Assembly (NCBI GenBank): GCA_965221815.1
Contig: OZ244915.1
Coordinates: 496,001-560,000, forward strand
Source: JAPOXR01 sp965221815
Lineage (GTDB): Bacteria > Pseudomonadota > Alphaproteobacteria > Rhodobacterales > Rhodobacteraceae
Direction of reading: 5' to 3'
Length of the DNA: 64,000 bases
Positions 8,850 through 18,243 of this stretch are shown here, one piece after another. Under the pieces are notes generated by a model. The model saw nothing but the letters and a program-made list of their open reading frames with translations, searched no databases and was not told where the DNA came from. Position 1 is the first letter of the stretch, and every line of letters starts with the position of its first letter. The translations under genes and the position numbers were made by a program.

Positions 8850-10654
8850 GTAACTATTCAGCACCCCAACAGTTAATTTTTAGCGGAGTCTCATCATCCG
8901 TGCAACAGGCTGTCGTGCGGAATGACGACGGGTCGTACAGTGACCTCGGTTATTTCTGAACGTCTGTGACGAGTGCGGCGGACAGCTCGTGCGGGGACCG
9001 GCGGAGCGTGTCGAGCATGTTCCATCCCTGTTTGCGCGCGGTCGCGAGCACTGTCCGGATGATGGTCCGGTTGGTCGCGCCGGACCGGCTGCGGAAGCTG
9101 CCGGAGATCTTCTGCTGCACCTTTTCGGGCCGCACGCCCTGTTCCGCCAGGTTATTGGTGGGCGGAACCCGGGGGTCCATTGTGAACATCAGCACCGAGT
9201 CCCGATGGTCCCGCAGGCGGAGGACGAGATTGTGTCCCGGCCGTCGTTTCCGGCGTCCGCGCCGCCCGGTTGAGACCAATGGAGGAAGCGACTCATGATA
9301 CCGAAGACCGGCCGTCACATGCCGGTCATACGCCTGTCCGATCAGGTCGATGACATCAGGCGGCAACGGTTGGCCGTCGGCCTGGTTATATCGATGAATC
9401 GCATCTCTGAACACGGCCGCCAGGTCTGCGGCCCAATGTTCGTCATCACACTCCACCCGGTTCTCAAGCTCCCGCAATATGTGCGCGGCACAGAGCGCGT
9501 GCTGTACATCCGGGATCGTATAGTATGGCTTCCAGAAATCATGGACCGCGATACCTGCGGCATCGCGCATCACATCCCCGCGTCCCGTTCCCATCCAGAA
9601 GAAAGTCAGCAGCGTGGTACAGGCGACATGCAACCAGTGGAGCTTCCCTTGGACACGGATCCCCGTCTCATCCATGTGCTTGACCGGCGCCTGTACGACC
9701 GCACGCCGCACCGTCCCGGCAAAGCCCTGATACGTGTCCGCACATCGGGACACCATGTTGACGATGGTCCCCTGGGACAGGTGGACACCAAACAGATCCC
9801 GGAAGGTCTCCACCAGCCGTTGCGTCGGAATCAACTGATAGGTGCTCAGATAGACCGCAAGGCTGCCAAGATGGGGACCGTACTGCACGGTCGCCTTTAC
9901 ACCTTCCGGAAACGCCGCCTGTGTTGTCCCCTGACAGCTCGGACACACACAGCGATGGCCAATGTGATCAGTCACAATGAGCGGCAACGGCTCCGGAAGA
10001 TCCTGCACCTGCCGGATCTCCTGTCCCACCGACAGGGGATCGGTGAACGCGGTACCGCAATGAACACAGACCTCCGGATAATGATGTTCGATCCGGTCCG
10101 GCGTCGCCGTCCGGTGCAACGTCGTCCCCGCATGGCCCTTCTGACCACCGGGCGTACGCGTGTTCTCTTGTGCATCGCTGCGCCTAGAAGAGGCCGGCGG
10201 CTTGCGCAACCCATCGCTTGACGGCGGCTGGCTGCTGTTGCTGCTGTTCAGCCCAAGACGCCGCTCCAGTTCGGACAGACGCTCATCCTGCCGTTGCAGC
10301 TGCTCCTCCAGCTCCCGGATGCGTGCCTCCTTCTCCTGAAGCTGCGCGTCCTTCTGGCGCAGCGCCTCTTCCAGCGCGCGGATTGACGCATGTGTCACGA
10401 CGGGACGCTCCACACCGCCACCGAAGGGGACCAGACGGTCTGTACCCGTTTCATTGGAAGGAAGAGAACCCAACGTCACCGAGATGAACCAAGAAATCCT
10501 GACATCCGGATGTCCTGCCTACTGTCGTATCAATGCCTCAACCGCGGCTTGTGCCGTCTCGTTTGAAGGTCCAATAGACCTTGACTCTCAAGATGTCAAC
10601 ATCAATACGCAAAACACCCTAAATGTTGCGCATTTTAGGGTGCTGAATAATTAC
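8850..10654 (-). mobile_element. Complete IS66-family insertion sequence (ISBst12-like, tnpC only)
   Basis: The left end GTAACTATTCAGCACCC (8850-8866) and the right end, which reads GTAATTATTCAGCACCC on the minus strand (10654-10638), are terminal inverted repeats differing at one position. An 8-bp direct repeat CGGAAGTT flanks both ends (8842-8849 and 10655-10662), the target-duplication size expected of IS66 elements. Only the large transposase is present; the small tnpA and tnpB of classical IS66 are absent, as in the ISBst12 subgroup. The element is about 1.8 kb and looks intact. Confidence 0.93.
8950..10479 (-). CDS. tnpC: IS66 family transposase (TnpC)
   Basis: The 509-aa transposase mobilises the surrounding element. 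It opens with a long coiled coil (about residues 30-75, rich in E/Q/R/L heptads) and the family motif LNSSNSSQPPSSDG. Next come a Cys-containing zinc region (YPEVCVHCGTAF and CVCPSCQG) and the DDE catalytic core (HMDETGIRVQGKLHWLHVACT; CAAHILRELE; the C-terminal PPTNNLAEQGVRPEKVQQKISGSFRS). The start is a GTG at 10479 (GTG ACG TTG GGT). No frameshift is seen, so the protein is likely functional. Confidence 0.93.
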   Translation of the reverse strand: MTLGSLPSNETGTDRLVPFGGGVERPVVTHASIRALEEALRQKDAQLQEKEARIRELEEQLQRQDERLSELERRLGLNSSNSSQPPSSDGLRKPPASSRRSDAQENTRTPGGQKGHAGTTLHRTATPDRIEHHYPEVCVHCGTAFTDPLSVGQEIRQVQDLPEPLPLIVTDHIGHRCVCPSCQGTTQAAFPEGVKATVQYGPHLGSLAVYLSTYQLIPTQRLVETFRDLFGVHLSQGTIVNMVSRCADTYQGFAGTVRRAVVQAPVKHMDETGIRVQGKLHWLHVACTTLLTFFWMGTGRGDVMRDAAGIAVHDFWKPYYTIPDVQHALCAAHILRELENRVECDDEHWAADLAAVFRDAIHRYNQADGQPLPPDVIDLIGQAYDRHVTAGLRYHESLPPLVSTGRRGRRKRRPGHNLVLRLRDHRDSVLMFTMDPRVPPTNNLAEQGVRPEKVQQKISGSFRSRSGATNRTIIRTVLATARKQGWNMLDTLRRSPHELSAALVTDVQK

Positions 10655-10798
10655 CGGAAGTTTTGAGTTTTTCAGCATGAAGATGTAGATTGTGCTTTAC
10701 CAAGGTCTAGTTGTGTTGAAGTCCGGGTTGCGTCGTGATGCCCGCTGGACCCGTGTGCATCGGTGTCACGGGGTGCCATTTCTTTCAGGAGATTGTTG

Positions 10799-11983
10799 AT
10801 GATTCCTCATGTCATGCCGACTTATGCGCGGGCATCAATGACTTTTGTCAAGGGTGAAGGCAGTTGGTTGGTGGACAAGGACGGTGAGCGCTGGCTCGAT
10901 GCCGGGGGCGGGATCGCTGTGAATATTCTGGGTCATGCGCACCCCCGCCTGACGGCGGCTCTGACCGAACAGGCGGAGCGGCTTTGGCACACGTCGAATC
11001 TCTACCATATTGAAGAGCAGGAATTGCTTGCCGCACAGCTGGTGGAAATGACTTTTGCTGATACGGTTTTCTTCACCAATTCCGGAGCGGAAGCCTGTGA
11101 AGCTGCCATCAAGGTGGCCCGCCGCCACTGGTATGTCGCAGGGCATGAGGAGAAGACCGAGATCATCACCTTGAGTTCATCATTTCATGGACGGACATGG
11201 GCGATGATTTCCGCATCCGGTAATGAGAAGCATATTTCGGGTTTCGCCCCGCTTGCGCCTGGCTTTGTGCAGGTTCCTCCCAATGATATTGATGCAGTGC
11301 AGGGCGCTGTCTCCAGCCAGACGGCAGCGATCATGGTCGAGCCCGTCATTGGGGAGGGAGGGATTATCCCGCTGTCAGATGGCTTTCTCAAACAGTTGCG
11401 GGCGCTTTGTGATACGCATGGTTTGCTGCTGATTCTGGATGAAGTGCAATGCGGAATGGGCCGGACCGGGAAGCTGTTCGCGCATGAATGGGCCGGAATC
11501 AGTCCGGACATCATGACCATCGCCAAGGGTATAGGGGGTGGTTTTCCGCTGGGTGCGTGTCTGGCGACGTCTGATGCCGCGAAGGGAATGACAGCGGGGA
11601 CGCATGGTTCAACTTACGGCGGTAATCCACTCGCATGCCGGGTCGGCCGCGAAGTTCTTGATATTGTTTCCGAGAATGAATTTCTGGATGATGTGCGGCG
11701 GCGGGCCGGATTCCTGCGGCAGCGATTGGAATCGGTTACAGCCGAGCATCCCCGTATATTTCGGGAATTACGGGGTGCCGGGCTGATGCTGGGATTGGTG
11801 TGTCGTGGGGCGAATTCGCCTGTCATCGCGGCTGCCTATGATCAACGTCTGTTGCTCGTGCCAGCCGGTGGGGACGTGATCCGCATACTGCCACCGCTCA
11901 ATATGGATGAAGATGAACTCCGCCAGGTTTGCGACAGGATTTCTGCGGCTGCGCGGCAAGTTGAAATGGCAACAGATGCCTGA
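10799..11983 (+). CDS. argD: Acetylornithine aminotransferase
   Basis: PLP-dependent class III aminotransferase of arginine biosynthesis (N-acetylglutamate semialdehyde to N-acetylornithine), possibly also acting on succinyl-diaminopimelate. From the ATG at 10799 (MIPHVMPTYARA), preceded by CAGGAGA, the protein is 394 aa. It shows FTNSGAEACEAAIKVARRHW for PLP phosphate binding, ILDEVQCGMGRTGKLFAHE, and the PLP lysine in TIAKGIGGGFPLGA. The stop overlaps the start of argF by 8 bp, so the two genes are co-transcribed and translationally coupled. The IS66 element ends only ~145 bp upstream, so the arg promoter lies in that short gap or inside the element's end. Confidence 0.95.
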   Translation: MIPHVMPTYARASMTFVKGEGSWLVDKDGERWLDAGGGIAVNILGHAHPRLTAALTEQAERLWHTSNLYHIEEQELLAAQLVEMTFADTVFFTNSGAEACEAAIKVARRHWYVAGHEEKTEIITLSSSFHGRTWAMISASGNEKHISGFAPLAPGFVQVPPNDIDAVQGAVSSQTAAIMVEPVIGEGGIIPLSDGFLKQLRALCDTHGLLLILDEVQCGMGRTGKLFAHEWAGISPDIMTIAKGIGGGFPLGACLATSDAAKGMTAGTHGSTYGGNPLACRVGREVLDIVSENEFLDDVRRRAGFLRQRLESVTAEHPRIFRELRGAGLMLGLVCRGANSPVIAAAYDQRLLLVPAGGDVIRILPPLNMDEDELRQVCDRISAAARQVEMATDA

Positions 11984-12902
11984 CTTTCTTGATATTTGTC
12001 AGGTTGATCCGGTGGACCTGCGGGCGATTCTGGATCGGGCTGCAGACATGAAAAAGCGCCGCGCTGGACTGAATCGTGGGGTGACTGATCAGGATGCGCC
12101 GCTTGCCGGGATGATCACGGCATTGATTTTTGAGAAACCCTCCACGCGGACCCGGATTTCATTTGATGTCGGAGTCCGCCAGTTGGGCGGCCAACCCATC
12201 CTGCTCTCGGGTGGAGAAACCCATCTCGGGCAGACCGAGTCGGTTTCTGACACCGCACGCGTGATCAGCCGCTTTGCCGATCTTGCCATGATCCGGACAT
12301 TTGATGCGTCATCGCTGCACGAATTTGCGGCAGCGGCGGAGATTCCGTTGATCAATGGATTGACTGACCAATCCCATCCCTGCCAGGTTTTGGCTGACAT
12401 CATGACCTTCGAGGAACATCGTGGGCCGATCAAGGGTAAGCATGTGACGTGGCTGGGTGTCGGTAGCAATGTCTGTAATTCATTTGTCGAGGCCGCTGCG
12501 CAATTCGGCTTTACTTTGACCTTCTCAGGTCCCGATGACCGCGCTCCTGACGCGGCGGCACTCGGTTTTGCCGAATCGCACGGTGCCAAGATCCGCCGTC
12601 AGCCGGACCCCGAACGTGCCGTTGCTGATGCCGATCTCGTGGTGACCGATGTCTGGAGCTCCATGCATGATTCGGTCGCAGACAAAGATGCGCTCAACGC
12701 ATCATTGCGGCCCTTCCAGGTCAATGAACAGTTGATGGCACGAACGAAGCCAGAGACTTTGTTTATGCATTGTTTGCCAGCCCATCGTGGGGAGGAGGTG
12801 ACGTCTGCGGTCCTTGATGGTGCAAAATCGGTGGTTTTCGACGAAGCCGAAAATCGATTGCATGCGCAGAAGGGCATATTGCGATGGTGCCTTCAAGTCT
12901 GA
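11976..12902 (+). CDS. argF: Ornithine carbamoyltransferase
   Basis: Forms citrulline from ornithine and carbamoyl phosphate. The 308-aa product starts MPDFLDICQVDP at the ATG at 11976 inside the argD 3' end. It has the carbamoyl-phosphate motif FEKPSTRTR (residues 52-60), a second domain with HPCQVLAD, and the ornithine/catalytic Cys motif FMHCLPAHRGEEV. Family length is normal and no residue is missing. The argD-argF order is common in alphaproteobacteria. Confidence 0.96.
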   Translation: MPDFLDICQVDPVDLRAILDRAADMKKRRAGLNRGVTDQDAPLAGMITALIFEKPSTRTRISFDVGVRQLGGQPILLSGGETHLGQTESVSDTARVISRFADLAMIRTFDASSLHEFAAAAEIPLINGLTDQSHPCQVLADIMTFEEHRGPIKGKHVTWLGVGSNVCNSFVEAAAQFGFTLTFSGPDDRAPDAAALGFAESHGAKIRRQPDPERAVADADLVVTDVWSSMHDSVADKDALNASLRPFQVNEQLMARTKPETLFMHCLPAHRGEEVTSAVLDGAKSVVFDEAENRLHAQKGILRWCLQV

Positions 12903-12944
12903 GGGTGGATCTCGGAGTCCCTGATCTCGCAGGGGAAGACGGCT

Positions 12945-13853
12945 TCAGCGGTTTGAAGCAGAATTGTCGTTTTTGTCGGGTGTCGTCCATGGGCTGGCGA
13001 TTGTCTTTCCGGATGTGGTCTGCTGCCGGGCATGCAGTGGGGGATCCTCGCCTGTCTTCTGTGCTGTCACCAGGAAATCGTTGCCTGAGACATTCAGTTG
13101 ATCCTGCTTGAGGTTTGACGTCACGGGCAGCTTGAGAGTTCCTCCCATCCGCGCGACCGCCGTCAACAGCAGGCCAGCGGCAAATCCAGCGAGGTGGATG
13201 GTATAGGCGATGTTGGATTCGAAGCCGCTGTAGGCACCAAGGAAATTCAGTAAGGCCCAGATCCCGAGATAAATCCATGCTGGAATGCCAAAGGTCAAGA
13301 ACAGGATTGGGAAATATCCCCAGATTTTGGCCTTCCAGAAAATCCGGATGATGATCGAGAATGGCCACAAAATATTGGGGAGAAGCAGCAAGGATACAAT
13401 CTTCGCACGTGGAAACAACAGAAGATACCCGCCCATGATCCCGGCAATCGCACCCGATGCGCCGCCCGCCGGGACCAGCGGGTCCGGTTCTGTCAGCGCA
13501 AAAAATATCCCGCCTGCCAGGCCGCACACCAGGTAAAATATGAGAAAACGGAACGCGCCAAAGATATCTTCAAGATTATTTCCAAAGATATACAGCATCA
13601 GCATGTTGCCCAGAAGGTGCAGCCATCCGCCGTGCAGAAACATATGGGTGACCAGGCTGATCGGGGACGTGTTGGGGTAGGGAAACACACTCCAGGTATC
13701 CCACGCCTGTTCAAATTTCACGTCGACCGGGAGGTTGGCGCCGGCCATCGGTGTCGCATATGAGAAAAACAGCAGGATGTTGACGAGGATCAGCATCCAA
13801 GTCACATATGGGCGCCGACTGACCGGGTTGATATCGCGATAAGGAATCAGCAT
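12945..13853 (-). CDS. Rhomboid family intramembrane serine protease
   Basis: A 302-aa integral inner-membrane protein. Hydrophobic segments begin near residue 18 (WMLILVNILLFFSYA), and the catalytic Ser lies in GGASGAIAGIMGGYLLLFP. The partner His lies in a later helix (AYTIHLAGFAAGLLL). Between them is an H-x-L-GN helix (MFLHGGWLHLLGNMLMLYIFG). These are the Ser-His dyad and the HxxGxxxxx helix of rhomboids. The C-terminal ~60 residues are hydrophilic. It is convergent with argF, with 42 bp between the stops. Substrates are unknown; the family cleaves membrane proteins within or near the bilayer. Confidence 0.92.
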   Translation of the reverse strand: MLIPYRDINPVSRRPYVTWMLILVNILLFFSYATPMAGANLPVDVKFEQAWDTWSVFPYPNTSPISLVTHMFLHGGWLHLLGNMLMLYIFGNNLEDIFGAFRFLIFYLVCGLAGGIFFALTEPDPLVPAGGASGAIAGIMGGYLLLFPRAKIVSLLLLPNILWPFSIIIRIFWKAKIWGYFPILFLTFGIPAWIYLGIWALLNFLGAYSGFESNIAYTIHLAGFAAGLLLTAVARMGGTLKLPVTSNLKQDQLNVSGNDFLVTAQKTGEDPPLHARQQTTSGKTIASPWTTPDKNDNSASNR

Positions 13854-14020
13854 TGTCGTACGGAAATGCCGGGATCGTTTCGCGTCAGGTGACGAAAGAC
13901 CCGGTGTTGAACAGGATCCCGGAGGTCAGGACCTCGACTTGACTGCTGAATATCAACATGCGTGGAATTTGCGGTGATGCGGCGATCGTCGGATATGGAT
14001 AATGCGAGGTACGACACCAA

Positions 14021-15337
14021 ATGACTGACGTCAAGAATTCCCGATTGACGTGGCATGAGGCTGCGTCGATTCATGATGCAGCGGGTTGCATTGATCACGC
14101 CGGATTTCGTGCCGAGATGCAGGAGATGTCCTTCCCTTCAGGTGCCGCACAAGGGACAAATGGACGCAGCGGCATTGCGGGACTCAAAGATTGGATGATG
14201 TTGGCGGCGCGGAAAGGGGAGGTTTGTATGACCCACTCAGGTGCGCACCTGTGTCCCCAAATACCACCCGACGATGGTCCTGATGCAATGCCGGTTTTGC
14301 GGTGTTTGACCGGGGGGTCGGTCGGCGCACCGGTTGAGGTTCGTCGTACGCATCAGTCATGGATCTGTTCATTCCATGTCAATCAGCGGCTGTGGAACCT
14401 GTCTCCTGATGATCGCTACGCTGTGCTGGGCAACCTGTCCCATTCGCTGTCTCTTTATGCGGCCGTGGAGTCCATCCATCTCGGGGCGCAACTTCATCTC
14501 GTCTCGGATCTCAATGCAGCGGCACAGTTGCGGGCATTCCGGCAGCAGCAGATTACCGTTCTGTATGCCACGCCTGCACAGATTGGACTCATTGATACGG
14601 CGCACCGCCATTCACCGCCGCCGCAGGTGAAGTCGCTCCGACTTTTGCTGATTGGTGGCGCCAAGCTGCCATCGCACCACCGCGCCAAAATGCAGATATT
14701 ATTTCCCCGGGCAGAAATCTGGGAATTCTATGGGTCTGCAGAGACAAGTTTTGTGTCCATGCGCGGAGATGACAGCAGTGATGATTCCGTCGGTCAGGCC
14801 TATCCGGGTGTCGACATATCCATTGTGGCTGCGGATGCTTCCGGTTGCGGCCGAATCGCGGTGACGAGTCCTTATACATCGCTGGGTTACGGGCCCGGCA
14901 CATCGGGTTCCGCCGACTGGTGCAACGGGGCTGTGATCACCAATGATATCGGGGTCATGCGGGCGGACGGTGACCTGACTTTAATGGGGCGAGGGGATCG
15001 CAGGATCAAGATCGCTGACAGACAGGTCTGTGTCGAAGAAATCGAAACCTGTATTCTCCGGTTAAGTTCGGTTTCACAGGTGGCCGTTGTCCCGGTCGCG
15101 GACACGTTGCGCGCAACAAGCCTCGTTGCTTTTATTCAGGCAGCAGACGGAAACCCACGGGTTGATCAGGTCCGGGAGTATTGCCGTGAAAAACTGGATC
15201 CCCTGGCGCGCCCCCGAAAAATAATTACGCTCAACCATTGGCCACTTTTGCCGTCGGGAAAGACCGATTATGGCAGACTTCGTGCGCAGCTCGACGCGGA
15301 TTCTGATGACACCAATCCGATCCCGATGGCGGATTGA
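14021..15337 (+). CDS. AMP-dependent acyl-CoA synthetase-like protein, degenerate P-loop
   Basis: A 438-aa member of the acyl-adenylate-forming superfamily, shorter than the usual 500-550. It retains the A5 motif (WEFYGSAETSF), the A7-like Asp region (ITNDIGVM), the hinge (GRGDRRIKIADRQVCVEEIE) and the A10 lysine (PLLPSGKTDYGRL). In the A3 phosphate loop (LTGGSVGAPVEV) the Lys that normally follows G-x-P is Val, and the N-terminal ~100 residues are reduced. It may be a specialised ligase with altered chemistry or a carrier-loading protein; substrate not inferable. The stop overlaps or nearly overlaps the thiolase-like gene, so the two probably act together. Confidence 0.8.
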   Translation: MTDVKNSRLTWHEAASIHDAAGCIDHAGFRAEMQEMSFPSGAAQGTNGRSGIAGLKDWMMLAARKGEVCMTHSGAHLCPQIPPDDGPDAMPVLRCLTGGSVGAPVEVRRTHQSWICSFHVNQRLWNLSPDDRYAVLGNLSHSLSLYAAVESIHLGAQLHLVSDLNAAAQLRAFRQQQITVLYATPAQIGLIDTAHRHSPPPQVKSLRLLLIGGAKLPSHHRAKMQILFPRAEIWEFYGSAETSFVSMRGDDSSDDSVGQAYPGVDISIVAADASGCGRIAVTSPYTSLGYGPGTSGSADWCNGAVITNDIGVMRADGDLTLMGRGDRRIKIADRQVCVEEIETCILRLSSVSQVAVVPVADTLRATSLVAFIQAADGNPRVDQVREYCREKLDPLARPRKIITLNHWPLLPSGKTDYGRLRAQLDADSDDTNPIPMAD

Positions 15338-15357
15338 CGACAAACACGACGCGGGCA

Positions 15358-16503
15358 ATGGCAGGACAAATATCAGGCCCGGCATCACGAGCGGTGTTTC
15401 TGATTGCCGCCAGGCGTACCGTTGTGGCACCAAAAGATGGTGATCTCCGATCAATAGCACCCCACGAGATGGCCGTCACGGCGGTGGAGGCCTGTCTGAG
15501 AGACGCCAGACTGTCACCTGATTGCATCGATGAGATTGTGCTGAGCAATTGTCTTGGAATGGGCGGAAATCCAGCGCGATTGACAGCTCTAAAGGCGGGT
15601 CTTCCGACGCGTGTTGCCGGTTTGACAGTTGACCGGCAATGTTGCGGTGGGCTTGATGCCCTTCTGACAGCAGCGGCCCTGATTCGTTCCGGTCAGGCTG
15701 ATTTTGTATTGGCTGGCGGGACCGAGAGCGCCTCGCTGCGCCCGAACTGTTTCGCCGCCATTCCAACAGGCGGATATGAGGATCAACCCTTCAATCAGGC
15801 ACCGTTTACGCCCTGGCCGGAACGGGATCCGGATATGCATGAGGCGGCGGCTCACCTGGCGCGCAACCTCAGGATTTCCAAAGAGGAACAGGACGCGTGG
15901 GCGGTCAAAAGCCATCACAAGGCGAGATTGAGCCAGGGTCGAATGGCGGGTGAAATTGCCACTGTCCCGGGAACGGGTGCAAAACGTGATGGCTTTACCC
16001 GGCAGCTGACAATGGAGATATGTCGCCGTGCGAAACGGGTCAGTGACGCCATCACAGTGGCCAATATGGCGGTTGCCGCAGATGGTGCGGCAATGTGCCT
16101 GCTGGTCTCAGAACGCGTGGCATATTCATGGCCCCGTATTCAATTGATGGCGGGGGCAACGATGGGGGGTGATCCAGAAATGCCCGGAACTGTGCCGGTT
16201 GCGGCCATAGAGACGGTGATGCGTCGCTGCAATCTGCATCCCGACAAGCTTGCCGTTGCAGAGATCATGGAAGCTTATGCGGCTCAGGCCATTGCCTGCG
16301 TGAATTTGGCCTCACTTCCCCATGGCAGCGTCAATCCAGGGGGTGGTTCTCTGGCGCGAGGTCACCCGGTCGGGGCGTCTGGCGCCATCCTTGCCGTCAG
16401 ATTGTTTCACGAAATCCGTGCACGGCCCAACGGTTGGGGGCTGGCAGCCATTGCTGCAGCGGGTGGATTGGGCACGGCAATGCTGCTCAGGAACAGGGGT
16501 TGA
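15358..16503 (+). CDS. Thiolase-like acyltransferase lacking the second catalytic Cys
   Basis: A thiolase-fold protein of 381 aa from the ATG at 15358. An in-frame TTG at 15334, overlapping the ligase stop, is an alternative start. The acyl-accepting Cys is present (DRQCCGGLD, near residue 96), as is the His motif (NPGGGSLARGHPVGASGA). At the C-terminus, where active thiolases have a Cys-containing GLATMC-x-GGG-like motif that supplies the base for Claisen condensation, this protein has GLAAIAAAGGLG, an Ala at the Cys position. The reaction may therefore be only thiolysis/acyl transfer or something altered. Coupling to the adenylating enzyme suggests activation and then transfer of an acyl group. 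Confidence 0.85.
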   Translation: MAGQISGPASRAVFLIAARRTVVAPKDGDLRSIAPHEMAVTAVEACLRDARLSPDCIDEIVLSNCLGMGGNPARLTALKAGLPTRVAGLTVDRQCCGGLDALLTAAALIRSGQADFVLAGGTESASLRPNCFAAIPTGGYEDQPFNQAPFTPWPERDPDMHEAAAHLARNLRISKEEQDAWAVKSHHKARLSQGRMAGEIATVPGTGAKRDGFTRQLTMEICRRAKRVSDAITVANMAVAADGAAMCLLVSERVAYSWPRIQLMAGATMGGDPEMPGTVPVAAIETVMRRCNLHPDKLAVAEIMEAYAAQAIACVNLASLPHGSVNPGGGSLARGHPVGASGAILAVRLFHEIRARPNGWGLAAIAAAGGLGTAMLLRNRG

Positions 16504-16778
16504 TCCGCAAGAGAGGTGAGTCCTGTCAGGCACATTGACGTGAAGAATACAGGCCAGACACACGGCCATGTTCTCGCGCCGCGCCATCAGCACGTCAAAT
16601 CGTGCCCGACACCCGAACCGTCACCCACCGTCTCAACAGTCTCCGGGAGAAACGAACACCCGATTTTTGTTTGCAAGGATGTCGTTTCCCCGTTTCGGGG
16701 TCACTGGACCAGTGTGCAAATCGTTTGAATTGACCTTTGGGAGGAGTGCGGTCTGCTGCTGTGAATTGATGCGTGCGT

Positions 16779-17507
16779 TCAATTCCTCTCGAGTCGCTGA
16801 GCCAGTCTATTGATGACGAGATGGAGGAGGATGGCAAAGAGACCGAGCGTCAGAACAGCGGCGAACATGAGGTCCGTCTTTGCGCGTCCATTGGCCAGCA
16901 GCATCAGGTAGCCGAGTCCGCGGGACGCCCCGACCCACTCGCCGATGACGGCACCGATGGGTGCATAGACTGCCGCCAGTCTCAACCCGGATGCCAGCGA
17001 AGGCAGCGCCGCCGGAATGCGCACGTAGAGAAGAACAAATATTGGTCGGGCCTGCATGGTGCGTGCGAGATCCAGATATCCCGGTGCCGTGCGCAGCAAT
17101 CCATCGAGAAACGAGGAAGCGACCGGAAAATAGATGATGAGGACCGCCATGGCTATTTTTGACCAGAGACCAAAACCGAACCACAGGGTCAGAATGGGTG
17201 CCAGGGCAAAAACCGGTAAAGCCTGCGTAAAGACAAGAATTGGCCGCACCAGGACACGCATCCGCGTCGAAGCGGCGAGTTGAATGGCGGTTGCCGCGCC
17301 CAGCACCGTACCGATCATCAACCCAATCAACACCTCGGCAGCTGTGACAAGCAAATGTTCGGCAATGAGCCATCGATTCTGCCACCATGTCTCCATCACC
17401 AGCAAGGGTGAAGGCAAGATGAAACGTGGCAGTCCGGTGAAACTGACCACGGCCTGCCACAGCAGAATCGCAAAGGCTGTCGCGGCGACAATCGGCAGGG
17501 CTTTCAC
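16779..17507 (-). CDS. thiX: ABC transporter permease, thiamine-precursor uptake (ThiX-like)
   Basis: A 242-aa inner-membrane permease of the nitrate/taurine/HMP (SsuC-like) family with about six membrane segments. The EAA-type loop region (GYLDLARTMQARPIFVLLYVRIPAALPSLASGL) docks on the ATPase. It is the last gene of the thiamine operon; its start overlaps the ATPase stop by 4 bp. With the adjacent ATPase, the secreted THI5/NMT1-like binding protein and TenA, it fits the ThiXYZ uptake system for formyl-aminopyrimidine or HMP precursors (family knowledge). The permease itself does not reveal the ligand; operon context does. Confidence 0.87.
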   Translation of the reverse strand: MKALPIVAATAFAILLWQAVVSFTGLPRFILPSPLLVMETWWQNRWLIAEHLLVTAAEVLIGLMIGTVLGAATAIQLAASTRMRVLVRPILVFTQALPVFALAPILTLWFGFGLWSKIAMAVLIIYFPVASSFLDGLLRTAPGYLDLARTMQARPIFVLLYVRIPAALPSLASGLRLAAVYAPIGAVIGEWVGASRGLGYLMLLANGRAKTDLMFAAVLTLGLFAILLHLVINRLAQRLERN

Positions 17508-18232
17508 GGTTGGTCAGCCATCAGATCGCGCATCAAAGACGCATGGAATTCCAGACTGTCCAGATCATCGACCGGTCGTGGAATGGGATGTCCGGGTGGT
17601 TGTCGCGAAACCAGTCCGTCCGGTGACAATATGGCGATCGCATGCGCCAGACGTGCTGCCTCGCCGGGATCATGGGTGACAATCAGGACCGTACGCCCGT
17701 CGAGCAGTTCGACGGCAAGATCCTGCATCTGTGCGCGCGTCTTGGCGTCAAGAGCCGAAAAAGGTTCGTCGAGCAAGACGACCGGTTTGTCTTCCATCAA
17801 TGTCCGGGCAAGCGCTGCACGTTGTCGTTGACCCCCCGAGAGTTGTGCTGGCGTTTTTGCTGCATGTTCAGTCAATCCGGTACGTTCCAGCAATTGTTTG
17901 AGACGACTCTTGTCGCGTTGTTTGCCGCGCAGGCGGGCGCCCAGCGTGATGTTCCCTGCAACTGTTGCCCAGGGCAGCAGCAGATCATCCTGGGCCATAT
18001 AGGCAATGCGCGCGGCCACCTGACCGCCATCAGACGCCTCAATGCGACCGGTAAACGTGGCCCCGGTTTCCAATCCGGCAATCAGCCGGAGAATGGTGGA
18101 CTTGCCAACGCCTGAACCGCCCAGAAGGCAGGTCCATCGTTGTGCCGTGAGCTCCAGGGAAATCGGCGCAAAGAGCGGCGTGCCCTTGAGGTCGGCATGG
18201 CCTTTGACCGTAATGGAAAACGAATCGGCCAT
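17504..18232 (-). CDS. thiZ: ABC transporter ATPase (ThiZ-like)
   Basis: A 242-aa cytoplasmic ABC ATPase: Walker A GGSGVGKST, Q-loop YMAQDDLLLPW, signature LSGGQRQRAALARTL, Walker B VVLLDEPFSALD, and switch His in LIVTHDPGEA. It powers import through the permease encoded directly downstream with a 4-bp overlap. It lies 11 bp after tenA. The best role is energising uptake of pyrimidine precursors of thiamine; the subgroup is also used for nitrate, taurine and sulfonates, so the assignment rests on the operon. Confidence 0.88.
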   Translation of the reverse strand: MADSFSITVKGHADLKGTPLFAPISLELTAQRWTCLLGGSGVGKSTILRLIAGLETGATFTGRIEASDGGQVAARIAYMAQDDLLLPWATVAGNITLGARLRGKQRDKSRLKQLLERTGLTEHAAKTPAQLSGGQRQRAALARTLMEDKPVVLLDEPFSALDAKTRAQMQDLAVELLDGRTVLIVTHDPGEAARLAHAIAILSPDGLVSRQPPGHPIPRPVDDLDSLEFHASLMRDLMADQP

Positions 18233-18243
18233 GTCTGTTGCGA

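Noticed and set aside
9295..10221. Long plus-strand frame (308 codons) opposite the IS66 transposase
   Set aside because: Pure antisense shadow of a well-supported transposase; sequence has no domain pattern.
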